Notes: generated by a model not told the origin, from the letters alone. A stretch of DNA of 64,000 nucleotides from FEN-1219 sp963728995 (GCA_963728995.1 CAVSMD010000002.1:248001-312000), one strand, 5' to 3'. Shown: positions 46,465-55,270, counted from the stretch's first letter. Numbers and translations are program-made.

Positions 46465-46646
46465 GCCCGTGGATGGTGGAGCCGAACTCGGCGGGCGGTC
46501 CATCCAGTAGTCGTGAGTCGAGGACTACTGTATGGGAGGCGAATAGGGAGCGTTTGCTTCAGCTCTGACGATTCGGCCGAGGCGGATATAGTGATGGCGC
46601 GGCAGCACGCAGCGTGGTCCGCCGCGAAACTGGGGGAGAACAGTCC

Positions 46647-46991
46647 GTGCGCGCAGCCGCCGTTGTGTGTCTAGTGTTCGCAGCGTCCGTCCTAATGGTT
46701 TGCATCGCGCGGGCCGACGATCCCGAGGTGAGCGTATTCACCGACGGGCCACAGAGCGTCACCATCATTCGGGGATGCCACTCGATGCAGTGCCTCAATC
46801 GCGCCGCAAACGTCGCGGAAAACGGCAGGCTAAAGATTCGCAAGGCATCCGGGCATGCCAAGGCATATTGGGTTCGGACCCGCGTCGCCAATGGAGCCCT
46901 CGTCTGCGAGAAGTTCCTTCCGCTTCCCGAGCGTTTGACTGCCGACGAGATCGCCGAGCGCGTAGCCGAGATGATGAAGGACCCTTGTTAG
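46647..46991 (+). CDS. Small secreted hypothetical protein
   Basis: About 114 residues from GTG at 46647 with a GGGGGAG ribosome site nine bases upstream. The N-terminus VRAAAVVCLVFAASVLMVCIARADD is a signal peptide. The mature part has three cysteines (C-x3-C in GCHSMQC, and one in LVCEKF) plus a C-terminal one (DPC), suggesting disulfides. I do not recognise the family. Confidence 0.6.
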   Translation: MRAAAVVCLVFAASVLMVCIARADDPEVSVFTDGPQSVTIIRGCHSMQCLNRAANVAENGRLKIRKASGHAKAYWVRTRVANGALVCEKFLPLPERLTADEIAERVAEMMKDPC

Positions 46992-47130
46992 TCGGCTAGC
47001 GCGTACCTGCCGACCAGCCGAGGCGCTGGTCGACGAGTTCGACGACGGCCGGCTATCGTTCGGCCGGTTGCTTGACGGGCTGCGGGCGCTGGCGGTCGAA
47101 GCGCCAGGCGACGCGCACGATCACGCCGAT

Positions 47131-48000
47131 CTAGAAATGCCTACAGGCATTCAGATCGACCTCGATCGGCCAGTTCCCACGTCCGGCGATGTGCAGTCCC
47201 TCAACCGTGTTGCCGTGATCGGTTTTGCTCTTAATTCTCCGAATCTGTTCACGGATTCCGGTGCTGTCGTCCCATTGAGCGTCATTTTTCACCGCCAACC
47301 CAGGATAGATGATCATTGCGAACCAGCCATCCAAGGGAACGAGATACTTCAGCTTCTCCTGTGCCTGCGGTACCAACGATTGGAAATAGGCGTGTTCCGC
47401 GACGTTGGTGCGATCCCGCGGATCGACGATCTTGCGCTTTGCTAACAGTTCCTCAAAGAACAAGATGCGCCACTCCGACTCGCTGTACAGGTCGTAGTTC
47501 AGCCCTATGTTGCTGTTCATCGGCTTAAAGAAGTTGAGGAAACGCCGATCTTTTAGCTCTCGACTGCAGACCTCCAGAAATTTGTCATTGTGGCTGTCCT
47601 TGCTGTAACCAACGTACGCGAGCGGCCGGCCAAACCGGTCGAATAGGAACGCACGCTTCACCCCTATCCCCAACCGCCCATACGACGCCGCATGTACTCT
47701 GGACTGAGACAGCTTCAACTCTGTAAAGCAGCATTTGGGCGTAGCTCGAGCCTCGATGGTGGCGCCCGCCGCCGTGTCGCTGCCCTCTTCGGTCATCCAT
47801 AGGCCGAATTTGAGGATGTCGTGAAGCCGTTTCAGATATAGCCCTACGACAGTCGGATCTCTGGTCGACAAGTGGCGTTCACGCCAATTCGGATCATGGG
47901 CCGCATCTATGTCCTTCCCCGTCCAGTGAATTAGGTAGTCGGAGTGGATTGAATAATCAAAGTCGAGCGGCGCGCTGATCGCCTTGGAAGTCTGCCACAC
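47131..48000 (-). CDS. AbiGi-like abortive-infection family protein
   Basis: 289 residues, GTG start at 48000 (exact start uncertain). Features of the AbiGi family (PF10899 type): YLIHWTG near the N-terminus, LKRLHDILKFGLWM, then CCFTELKLSQSRVHAASYGRLGIGVKRAFLFDRFGRPLAYVGY, matching the family pattern CF.(D/E).pLS...H...YG..GIG.K. In the lactococcal AbiG system AbiGi pairs with AbiGii; here no AbiGii-like partner is next to it. It is visibly lower in GC than the core genes and is the last gene before the right repeat. Family call by eye; a defence role is inference. Confidence 0.68.
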   Translation of the reverse strand: MWQTSKAISAPLDFDYSIHSDYLIHWTGKDIDAAHDPNWRERHLSTRDPTVVGLYLKRLHDILKFGLWMTEEGSDTAAGATIEARATPKCCFTELKLSQSRVHAASYGRLGIGVKRAFLFDRFGRPLAYVGYSKDSHNDKFLEVCSRELKDRRFLNFFKPMNSNIGLNYDLYSESEWRILFFEELLAKRKIVDPRDRTNVAEHAYFQSLVPQAQEKLKYLVPLDGWFAMIIYPGLAVKNDAQWDDSTGIREQIRRIKSKTDHGNTVEGLHIAGRGNWPIEVDLNACRHF

Positions 48001-48129
48001 GCATGGACGCCCGGCACGGAGGCCGGGGCGTGAAGTGTCAGCGACCGGACAGAATTTCTGCTGCGCGTGGCCGCCCCTAGCCTCTTTTCAGACGAGCACT
48101 ATCCGCAGCGGATGCAACTTGGGCAGCGA

Positions 48130-48143
48130 CTCCTGGGCACCAT
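48130..48143 (+). repeat. Right attachment-like repeat
   Basis: CTCCTGGGCACCAT, identical to 45056-45069. It lies in the roughly 300-base non-coding gap 48001-48302, which otherwise contains only a short GGTCCC/GGGGACC hairpin near 48187-48203 and no gene I can support. Confidence 0.7.
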
Positions 48144-48302
48144 GACAAAATCTATTTGTGGATCCATGTGTTGCGCTGGGTTTTCGGGTCCCTCTAGGGG
48201 ACCTCTATAGCGCAAACGTACCGACAACACTGGGATTCATCCTGCCACTCGTCCGCTGCTGCTCGCATTGGGGCAACGAGCTGATAGGCGTATGTTAGGC
48301 GC

Positions 48303-48554
48303 ATGCCGCGCATGCAAATCTATCTGCCAGACGACCTCTACCGAGCAGTGAAGGAAGGAGGCCTCCCAGCGTCGGAGCTACTTCAGGAGGCGGTCCGAAC
48401 CGAGCTTGGCAGACGAGAGCTCGTGGCGCGGAGCAAGCAGTACACTACTGAGCTCGTGAAGCGCATCGGTCGGCCGACGGCTCGACAACGAGCGAAAGCG
48501 GCGGCGCTCGCGCAACGAATCGTAGCGCGTCGCGCCGAGCGCAAGGCAGGCTAA
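48303..48554 (+). CDS. Antitoxin-like ribbon-helix-helix protein
   Basis: 83 residues. The N-terminus QIYLPDDLYRAVKEGGLPASELLQEAVRTEL is a ribbon-helix-helix DNA-binding module. The basic C-terminal half would wrap the toxin. It is followed after six bases by a PIN-domain gene, the usual antitoxin-toxin order. Autorepression is expected from the family. Confidence 0.8.
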   Translation: MPRMQIYLPDDLYRAVKEGGLPASELLQEAVRTELGRRELVARSKQYTTELVKRIGRPTARQRAKAAALAQRIVARRAERKAG

Positions 48555-48560
48555 CGCTTC

Positions 48561-48941
48561 GTGTTGGCCTTGGATTCCGGCGGCGTCAGCCGACTGGCGC
48601 AGCACTCGCGGGATTCGTTGGCACTGATCGTTGCGCTTCGTGAGCACGGCCTCTGGCCGCCTCGCGTGCCGTCCGTCGTCCTTGTCGAATGCCTTCAGCG
48701 ACACGCCGGCCGAGACGCGAACGTGAACAGATTGCTGAAGATCTGCGAGATCGCGGAAATCGTCCCGGAATCCCTCGCCCGCAGAGCTGCTCTGTTGCGA
48801 CGCCTCGCGCAACGCGGCTCGGCTGTCGATGCGGTCGTCGTGGCGAGTGCCGAGCCCGGAGGGACCGTCGTCACCGCCGACGCGAAGGACTTGGAAGCTC
48901 TCGCGGCCCACTCTGATGGCGTTGTGATCGAACGGGTCTGA
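48561..48941 (+). CDS. PIN-domain toxin, VapC-like
   Basis: 126 residues, GTG start. PIN fold with acidic residues at LALDSGGVSRLA (D4-D5 region), VVLVECLQRH (glutamate), GSAVDAVVVASA and VVTADAKDLEAL. These form the Mg-binding site of VapC-type RNases that cleave tRNA or rRNA. Paired with the upstream ribbon-helix-helix antitoxin. Confidence 0.82.
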   Translation: MLALDSGGVSRLAQHSRDSLALIVALREHGLWPPRVPSVVLVECLQRHAGRDANVNRLLKICEIAEIVPESLARRAALLRRLAQRGSAVDAVVVASAEPGGTVVTADAKDLEALAAHSDGVVIERV

Positions 48942-49069
48942 AGCGTCGCGTCCGCGTCGTTACCAGCTACTTGGACTTCTTACGGAATCGTTGACACCTT
49001 GGGGGCTACCTTAGTGTCAGTAGAGACAGAGGAAGCCTAGAACCAACCGGTTTGCACGGAGATACGCAT

Positions 49070-50038
49070 TCATGAGGTGATCTCCAACACCGCTTCGGGA
49101 TCGCCGAGCACATCCACGCAAGCTTCAACCACCGTGCTGTCATATCGGACACCCTTGCCGGTCGTGATCTCTGACAGCGCAGGAGCGACGCCCAACGCCG
49201 GTCTGTATGGCCGATGCGTAGCCATTGCCTCTACGACATCTGCCACCATGACGACGCGCACCGCGAAGGAAATCTCGTCGCCTCTCAGGCCACCCGGGTA
49301 CCCCGTGCCATCAAGACGCTCGTGATGCTGCGCAATGACTTGGTGCACCGGCCAAGGAAACGGTATTTCCTTCACTACAGCGATACCTGCTTCAGGGTGC
49401 AGCCTGATGAGATTCATCTCCGCCTGCACAAGCTTGCCAGGCTTGTGAAGAATGCTGCTCGGAACGCTTATCTTTCCAAGATCATGGACCCTCGCGGCAT
49501 GGTAGATGGCTTGCGCTTCCAAATCGCCAACGCCGAGCCGCATGACGATCTTCTTCGACAGATCCGCGACTCTCTGGCAGTGCATGACCGTGTACGGGTC
49601 CTGCGCGCCAAGCGCTCTCAGTAGCGATTCCAACGTTTCCAGAAACGCTTGATAGGAGCCCTCTCGGTACGTCCTCTCGACTTCTTCTAGCGCAAACTCT
49701 TCGGTTACGTCTTCGAGAATGACGACCTTGCCGATAAGGTTCGGACCTACCGATGTGTTTCGCACCCGGTACAGACGATTGTCGGCCGCTCGTGCGATGG
49801 TGCACGCAACATCGCCGCCCTCCGCTACCAGCCAGGGGCAAAGCGAGCTGATGTGCTCACCCAGGATTTGGTCGTAGCTCGCTTTGCAGAGGTCTGCGAA
49901 CGCCTTGTTTACGCGAACAACGCGATTTTCAGCGTCGAGCACCAAAACGGCGTCCCGAATGGCATCAAGCGTTGCGACCCACTGCTGATGAATGGATTCC
50001 AGCCACGTGAGGTCGTCGGCATCCAGTCTCGTAGCCAA
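49070..50038 (-). CDS. PAS / HD-GYP domain phosphodiesterase
   Basis: 322 residues. A PAS domain (about 20-115: ILDAIRDAVLVLDAENRVVRVNKAF) precedes an HD-GYP domain with H153, H185-D186 (RVHDLGKISVPSSIL), H238-H239, and the G246-Y247-P248 triad in RLDGTGYPGG. HD-GYP enzymes degrade cyclic di-GMP; the key residues look complete. No membrane segment, so it should sense a cytoplasmic signal through PAS. Start appears to be TTG at 50038, with a GAGGT ribosome site. Confidence 0.88.
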   Translation of the reverse strand: MATRLDADDLTWLESIHQQWVATLDAIRDAVLVLDAENRVVRVNKAFADLCKASYDQILGEHISSLCPWLVAEGGDVACTIARAADNRLYRVRNTSVGPNLIGKVVILEDVTEEFALEEVERTYREGSYQAFLETLESLLRALGAQDPYTVMHCQRVADLSKKIVMRLGVGDLEAQAIYHAARVHDLGKISVPSSILHKPGKLVQAEMNLIRLHPEAGIAVVKEIPFPWPVHQVIAQHHERLDGTGYPGGLRGDEISFAVRVVMVADVVEAMATHRPYRPALGVAPALSEITTGKGVRYDSTVVEACVDVLGDPEAVLEITS

Positions 50039-50308
50039 GTCCAGCTACCTCATGCGAAGCACCGAGATCCTTTCGACAGTCTCGGTCGTGAAATACTTCG
50101 ATAGCGTAACGACCTTGGGAACGGGAAAACGTGACCTAGTGCCGACGAGACACCAAAGAAGCTCGAAATCAACGAATTAGTGTCCTGCGACGTCCGAGGA
50201 CGGGTCAGGCTGGCCACGCCTTCGGACGAGAACCAACGTGCGCAGCACGACACTTGCTGGTAAGGCAACTGTGCCTTACAGTCGACGCACAACCTCGGAG
50301 TCAAAATC

Positions 50309-50560
50309 ATGAGTACGCTCACCGTGACGGCCAAAGGCCAAGTAACGCTGCGCAAGGACTTGCTAAAGCACCTAGGAGTCGAGCCGGGCGAGCAAGTGAC
50401 CGTGGACAAATTGCCCGGTGGCCGAATCGAAGTGAAAGCCGCGCGCCCGGCGGGCAAGATCTCCGCTGTCTTCAACCTCTTGAAGAAAGGAAAGAGACGG
50501 CCTTTGACCATCGAGCGGATGAACAGGATCGCCGCCCGAGGCTGGGCCGGCAAGCGATGA
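50309..50560 (+). CDS. vapB: AbrB-type antitoxin, VapB-like
   Basis: 83 residues. SpoVT/AbrB swapped-hairpin fold at the N-terminus (STLTVTAKGQVTLRKDLLKHLGVEPGEQVTVDKLPGGRIEV). The basic C-terminus probably binds the toxin. Its TGA overlaps the ATG of the PIN gene, giving translational coupling. Confidence 0.88.
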   Translation: MSTLTVTAKGQVTLRKDLLKHLGVEPGEQVTVDKLPGGRIEVKAARPAGKISAVFNLLKKGKRRPLTIERMNRIAARGWAGKR

Positions 50561-50955
50561 GAATCACCGCCGATACGAATGTGCTCGTCCGGGCCATCAC
50601 GGGGGACGACGCGAGACAAAGCAAAGCAGCGCAAACAACACTCAGAGAGGCCGAGGTCGTTGCCGTTACGTTACCAGCGCTGTGTGAGCTCGTCTGGGTA
50701 CTGGCGCAGGGTTATAAGATCGCTTCGCCGCAAATCGCGGAAGCCATTCGAGGTCTGCTGAACGCCGAGAATGTCGTCGTAAACCGAACCGCCGCGGAGA
50801 CCGGTCTGGCGTTACTCGTGGCGGGAGGCGACTTCGCCGACGGCATCATCGCGCACGAAGGAAGCTGGCTCGGCGCCGACGAATTCGTCTCCTTTGACAA
50901 GAAGGCCATCAACCTGTTGCAAGCCCAGGGAACGTCCGCTCGACTACTGTCGTAG
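50557..50955 (+). CDS. vapC: PIN-domain toxin, VapC-like
   Basis: 132 residues from ATG at 50557. PIN residues: ITADTNVLVRAI (D6), LPALCELVWVL (E43 region), GGDFADGIIAHEG (D96-D99) and FVSFDKKAINLL. Typical VapC ribonuclease. The ORF is open further upstream in the same frame, but that overlaps vapB and has no homology. Second toxin-antitoxin pair within 2.7 kb. Confidence 0.9.
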   Translation: MRITADTNVLVRAITGDDARQSKAAQTTLREAEVVAVTLPALCELVWVLAQGYKIASPQIAEAIRGLLNAENVVVNRTAAETGLALLVAGGDFADGIIAHEGSWLGADEFVSFDKKAINLLQAQGTSARLLS

Positions 50956-51124
50956 TGCCTGTGCCTTCTACTACGGACCTGAACGAACGGCCGTTCTCAA
51001 ATGCTGCAGTCAGCACCGGCGAGATGGCCACCTCGGCCCGGCTGAATTCGTGCCGAAGGTAAGCTGCGACATCGAAGCAGCGGTTCGCGTCGAAGCGAGG
51101 ATGTGAAAGCTCGGTTGCGACGGC

Positions 51125-52792
51125 CTACTCGATGCGCGGCGCCTTCAGGTTCTGCCCATTCTGATGCAGCGTGAGCGCGGTCACGTTGCCATCGCCATCG
51201 CGCTCAAAATCGAGCTGAGCATTCACGACTCTGTAGACAAAGTGGTCGGGATTGTCCGCATAGATCGGTAGAGCGGGCTGCCCCGTGAGCTGTGCGTTGA
51301 GCTGCTCGCCGTCCCTCGTGATCGTCAACACGAGCGCGGGCGTCAACTGAAACTTGCCGACATAGGCGTCGAGCTGCTCCGCGGTCAGGGCCAGTTGCTT
51401 CGTCGGCGCGACCGGCTTGCTGTCCGCGCCCAGGCGGTCGGCGTGGAGGTTCTGGCCGTTCTGGTGCAGCATCAGACCGGTGACCTTGCCGTCAACGCGC
51501 TCGAAGTCGATCTGCGCGTCGACGGCCTTGTAGAAGAACCGATCGGCCGCGTACGGGTAAACGGGCAACGCGCCTTGGCCCGTAAGCTGCCCGTTGAGCG
51601 TGTCGCCCTCGCGCGTGACGGTGAACATCATTTGCGGCGTGAACTGGTATGTTCCGACGAACTCGTCGAGCTTGCCCGGGGCGAGCGTGATCTCGGTCCG
51701 CGTCTTGGGCAGCGGCTCGGACGCGTTCAAGAGATGGAAACCGATCGCGTCGACAGGACGCCCGCCTTGGTTCGACAGGATCACGACACCACGCTTGCCG
51801 TCGTCCGTGAAGCCGGCAAAACTCATGAAGCCACCTGTGCCACCGTTGTGCCAGTGACCTCCTCCCCCGGGAGTCGTAATCCACGCTAGACCGATGCGCA
51901 CCTTGCCGTCCGCGGTCATATTCAGGCGCGGCTCGTGCGTCATTGCCATCGCGCGGCTCAGCGGGCTCGCAGACGGTTCGGCGGAGGCCGTCATGTTCGC
52001 GCGTACATACGCGAGCATGTCGGTCGCGGTGCTATTGATCGCGCCGGCGCCTGCGAAGGCTTTGAACCCCCAATGCGACACCGGCATGCCCGCGGCGTAA
52101 CCCTGGGCCGATCGGGCCTCGAGCGTGTCGGTGAGCACGGTATCTGTGCTCGTCATGCCGAGCGGCAGTAGGATCCTCGCCCTCACGAGCTCGCGATAGG
52201 ACATCGCCGTCTCGCGGGCGAGAATCTCGCCAAGCACACCGAAACCGAAGTTCGAATACTCGTACCCGACGCCCGCCGCGCGAGCCGGCCTCACCGTGTT
52301 GACAGCCTCCCAGAGCTTCGCGTCTTCGAAGTCGGCGTAGGGGTCGGCCGGATTTGCGGGCTTGAAATTCGCTGGCATTCTCGGCAACCCCGAGTACTGC
52401 ATCGCGACGTCCCCGAGCTCGATCGGCCGGTCACCCACCTGAGCCAAGGTTACGCCTTCGGGCAAGAACTTCTGTACGGGATCCGCGAGCTTCACCTTGC
52501 CGTCGACGACCTCCTCGGCGAGCAACGTCGCTGTGAACGTCTTCGTGATAGAGCCGATCTCGTAGACCGTATTTGCATCCGGCGTCTTACCGGTCTCCTT
52601 GGACGCAACGCCGAAGCTGCGGATTACCGTGTCCTTGCCGTCTATGTAGCCGACGACCATGCCGATGAACTCACCGTTCGCGATCGCCTGCCTGATGTAG
52701 CTTGTCGTATCGGACGGCAACTCCGATGCCGACGTGCTGATCGCCGCGATCAGCCCTGCGAACGTGACGATGGCGAAGCGTACCTTTCGCAT
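51125..52792 (-). CDS. Serine beta-lactamase-fold hydrolase with two DUF3471-like repeats
   Basis: 555 residues from ATG at 52792, which has a full AGGAGG site. Signal peptide (about 1-22), then a class C/EstB-like domain: S81-x-x-K84 (GSITKTF), Y179-S-N181 (EYSNFG), and H315-N-G (HNGGTGGF), the equivalents of SxxK, YxN and KTG. Two similar C-terminal modules follow (about 372-458 and 469-555), each ending LHQNGQNL. The family includes esterases, D-amino-peptidases and beta-lactamases; substrate not predictable. Periplasmic. Confidence 0.88.
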   Translation of the reverse strand: MRKVRFAIVTFAGLIAAISTSASELPSDTTSYIRQAIANGEFIGMVVGYIDGKDTVIRSFGVASKETGKTPDANTVYEIGSITKTFTATLLAEEVVDGKVKLADPVQKFLPEGVTLAQVGDRPIELGDVAMQYSGLPRMPANFKPANPADPYADFEDAKLWEAVNTVRPARAAGVGYEYSNFGFGVLGEILARETAMSYRELVRARILLPLGMTSTDTVLTDTLEARSAQGYAAGMPVSHWGFKAFAGAGAINSTATDMLAYVRANMTASAEPSASPLSRAMAMTHEPRLNMTADGKVRIGLAWITTPGGGGHWHNGGTGGFMSFAGFTDDGKRGVVILSNQGGRPVDAIGFHLLNASEPLPKTRTEITLAPGKLDEFVGTYQFTPQMMFTVTREGDTLNGQLTGQGALPVYPYAADRFFYKAVDAQIDFERVDGKVTGLMLHQNGQNLHADRLGADSKPVAPTKQLALTAEQLDAYVGKFQLTPALVLTITRDGEQLNAQLTGQPALPIYADNPDHFVYRVVNAQLDFERDGDGNVTALTLHQNGQNLKAPRIE

Positions 52793-53504
52793 GCGAATCC
52801 TCCTCAAGCTTCGTGCAGCGTTGCAAACGCACCTTAAGCCACAGCCGCTTCCGTTGGTTCGGTCAGTTCGGCTGAAGCGCCGGGAATCCCAAAGGCTGGT
52901 GGCCTCCAAGCCTTAGCGCTTAGTCCAGCTACCCAAGGACCGATAAAAATCGACTGTTTCAGATTGGTCGCGAATCACCTCATCGACGAATTTGACGAAG
53001 GGATGGCCAAAGCTAGTCTTTCCGACTTTTTCCCACCAGTCTCTGGCGCGCGGTGCACTTAGACGGAGGAGAACGTCAATGCTCCGTCCTTCTGAGATGC
53101 TCGTGGTTGGGTCGCGGGACCGCTTCGCGTCGTTAGGACGCGAGGGCGATTCTACGCGCGAATGAGCGCTCTTACCGCCCGGGGACGTTCAAGGGCGCAC
53201 CAATCACAGCCGGGCCCGGCCCTCGAACGACACTCGACGGTCCGGCGACCAAATCGGCGCGGGGCACTAACAAGCGCTCGCACCGACGGGCGGTGCGGTG
53301 CTGGTGCGGAATCGCGCCGGTCCTAGCATGGTGAGCGCGAGGCGACTGCGAAACGGGGATCTTGAGCACCACTGCGTCGCGAACGTAGGCCCAGCTGCAG
53401 GAACTCACTAGCCGCAGCGCGCGCACGACCGAGGCGAGCGTCTACCTGAGCTGCGAAGTTTGTGCGATTCTGGACACCGCGGCTAGACGCACGCGACAAA
53501 CTCG
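52793..53504. other. Non-coding gap with ORF debris
   Basis: About 700 bases without a supported gene. On the minus strand 53094-52913 reads GRSIDVLLRLSAPRARDWWE then KVGKTSFGHPFVKFVDEVIR and on to a TAA, but no start is visible, so it may be the tail of a lost gene. One copy of a dispersed repeat lies at 53120-53164. The remainder to 53504 shows no gene or clear signal. Confidence 0.5.
53120..53164. repeat. Dispersed repeat, copy A
   Basis: CCGCTTCGCGTCGTTAGG followed by GGCGATTCTACGCG. Same pattern as copies at 57276-57332 and 61004-61062. Non-coding context. Confidence 0.6.
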
Positions 53505-55238
53505 ATGGGCAGAAGAATCACAAGAAGCGCCGCAGCCTTATGTAGCATCGCAGCACTACTCGCAGGCTGTGGCGGCGGCGGCGCGTCCAACCCACCTCCG
53601 CCGCCGTCCACCGCACCGCCTGTGACAACGACGAACCGCGCGCCGGCGCTCAACCACCCCGTTGGCGAGCTACGGCTTTCCGTGGACCACACGTTCGACT
53701 ATGACGTCACGCAGGGCGGTACGCTCTTCACCGACCCTGATGGCGACCAACTCACCTACGAGATCACGCTCAGCGGAACGGTGACGGCCTGGTTCAGCAT
53801 CAGCGGCACCCGCGTCGTCGGCCGTGCTCACGAGTTAGGTGCGCTTTTCGTTTCCATCGTCGCGAAGGACGGGCGCGGCGGCCAAAGCCTCGAGACGTTC
53901 CGCATCGAGATCGGGCCGAACGTTCCCCCCGAGGTCGCACGGGCGAACGCGGATCAGGTCGTCACCGTTGGAACGGTAGTGAGCTATGACGTCACACAAG
54001 GTGGTACCGCGTTCAAGGATATCGATGGCGACCCGATCACCTACGACGTCAGCCTATCGCGTTTGCCCCGGGGGCTCGTGGTAATCGGCACAAATGTGGT
54101 CGGGACGTTCGATTCCATAGGTGCGGTTCGCGTCACCGTGACGGCCAGAGACTCTTTCAACGCGAGCACCGAGTCGTCATTCCTCATCGCTGCCGCAGCG
54201 CCCGAGCCGGGTCGCCCGAATCTGCCATCGCCGAGCTTCACGTACGACGACGCGAAGCTGCCGTTGCCACACCACTTCCGAGGTTCGCGCGAGCATGTCA
54301 TTCCGTTCTGGGATACAACGCCCGACGACAATCCAACGACCGACGAGGGCGGCACACTCGGAAGAGTACTCTTCTACGACAAGCGACTGTCTTTGACGAA
54401 CACGCATTCCTGTGGCTCCTGCCACCAACAGGCGCATGGGTTTGCGTCACCCACCCGATTCTCAGAAGGCATCATCGGCGAACCGACCAAACGCAATGCC
54501 ATGGGGCTTACCGAGGTCCGCTACAGTATCCACAACCTCTTCTTCAGTGACATGCGCGTGAACTCGCTCGAAACGTTGTCGCTCATACCAATCCAGGAGC
54601 AAACGGAGCTGGGCAACTCGCTGCCACGCGTGATCGAGAGGCTATCCACCACTGATTTTTATCCACCGCTTTTCACGGCGGCATTCGGTTCACCGGAGAT
54701 TACGAGCGAGCGCATCGCCAAAGCGCTCGCGCAATTCCTGCGGTCGCTGATTTCCTACAACGCGAAGGTGGACGCCTACGATAATCCACCGGACGGCCAG
54801 TCGTCACCGCCGCTGGAGACAGTGTTCACGCCGCAAGAGTTGGTTGGCCGAGACGTGTTCCGCAACAACAACTGCTTCTTCTGCCACGAGGAGGACATCC
54901 AGGCATCCTTTACGACCAGCAACAACGGCCTCGACGAAGTGTTCACCGACCCGGGTAGCGGCGATGGACGCTTCCGTGCAGCGTCTCTGCGCAACGTCGC
55001 GTTCACGGCGCCCTACATGCACGACGGTCGCTTCGCAACGTTGCGCGAGGTGGTCGACCACTATGATAACGGCGTGAAGGGCTCTCCACATCTCGCTAGG
55101 CTTCTGCAGGACGCAAACGGCGGCCCGCGGAAGATGAATCTCACGGAAGAGCAGAAGGAAGGGCTGATCGCGTTTCTGGACGCCATGTCGGACGAGCAGT
55201 TTCTCATAGAAGCGCGGTTCTCGGATCCGTTCCAGTGA
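53505..55238 (+). CDS. Diheme cytochrome c peroxidase/MauG-family lipoprotein with cadherin-like N-terminus
   Basis: 577 residues. A lipoprotein signal (LLAGC) and proline-rich linker lead to two similar beta-sandwich modules (about 45-135 and 140-225; YDVTQGGTLFTDPDGDQLTYEI and YDVTQGGTAFKDIDGDPITYDV), dystroglycan-type cadherin-like. A C-terminal CCP/MauG region has two heme motifs, CGSCH (C303) and CFFCH (C457). PYMHDGRFATLREVVDHYD is typical of the family. It would use peroxide or oxidise substrates at the cell envelope. The paired beta modules suggest binding to a surface or polymer. Confidence 0.9.
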   Translation: MGRRITRSAAALCSIAALLAGCGGGGASNPPPPPSTAPPVTTTNRAPALNHPVGELRLSVDHTFDYDVTQGGTLFTDPDGDQLTYEITLSGTVTAWFSISGTRVVGRAHELGALFVSIVAKDGRGGQSLETFRIEIGPNVPPEVARANADQVVTVGTVVSYDVTQGGTAFKDIDGDPITYDVSLSRLPRGLVVIGTNVVGTFDSIGAVRVTVTARDSFNASTESSFLIAAAAPEPGRPNLPSPSFTYDDAKLPLPHHFRGSREHVIPFWDTTPDDNPTTDEGGTLGRVLFYDKRLSLTNTHSCGSCHQQAHGFASPTRFSEGIIGEPTKRNAMGLTEVRYSIHNLFFSDMRVNSLETLSLIPIQEQTELGNSLPRVIERLSTTDFYPPLFTAAFGSPEITSERIAKALAQFLRSLISYNAKVDAYDNPPDGQSSPPLETVFTPQELVGRDVFRNNNCFFCHEEDIQASFTTSNNGLDEVFTDPGSGDGRFRAASLRNVAFTAPYMHDGRFATLREVVDHYDNGVKGSPHLARLLQDANGGPRKMNLTEEQKEGLIAFLDAMSDEQFLIEARFSDPFQ

Positions 55239-55270
55239 ACGCAGCGCGTCGGCGTTAGCAAGCGCAGCGG

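Larger units (their letters stand above)
45070..48143. mobile_element. Small integrated element (remnant) at tRNA-Leu
   Basis: About 3.1 kb between the 14-bp direct repeats. Contents: a degraded coiled-coil ORF ending in the tRNA, a 38-codon ORF, a perfect 12-bp dyad, a HIRAN-domain gene, a zinc-ribbon gene, a small secreted protein and an AbiGi-like gene. These genes have no link to the housekeeping operons upstream, and the AbiGi gene is visibly less GC-rich. No intact integrase is present, so it is probably a fixed remnant. The repeats are seen; the integration history is inference. Confidence 0.62.

Noticed and set aside
53172..53426. 84-codon minus-strand ORF in the 53-kb gap
   Set aside because: No ribosome site, no recognisable motif, and low-complexity composition; treated as non-coding.
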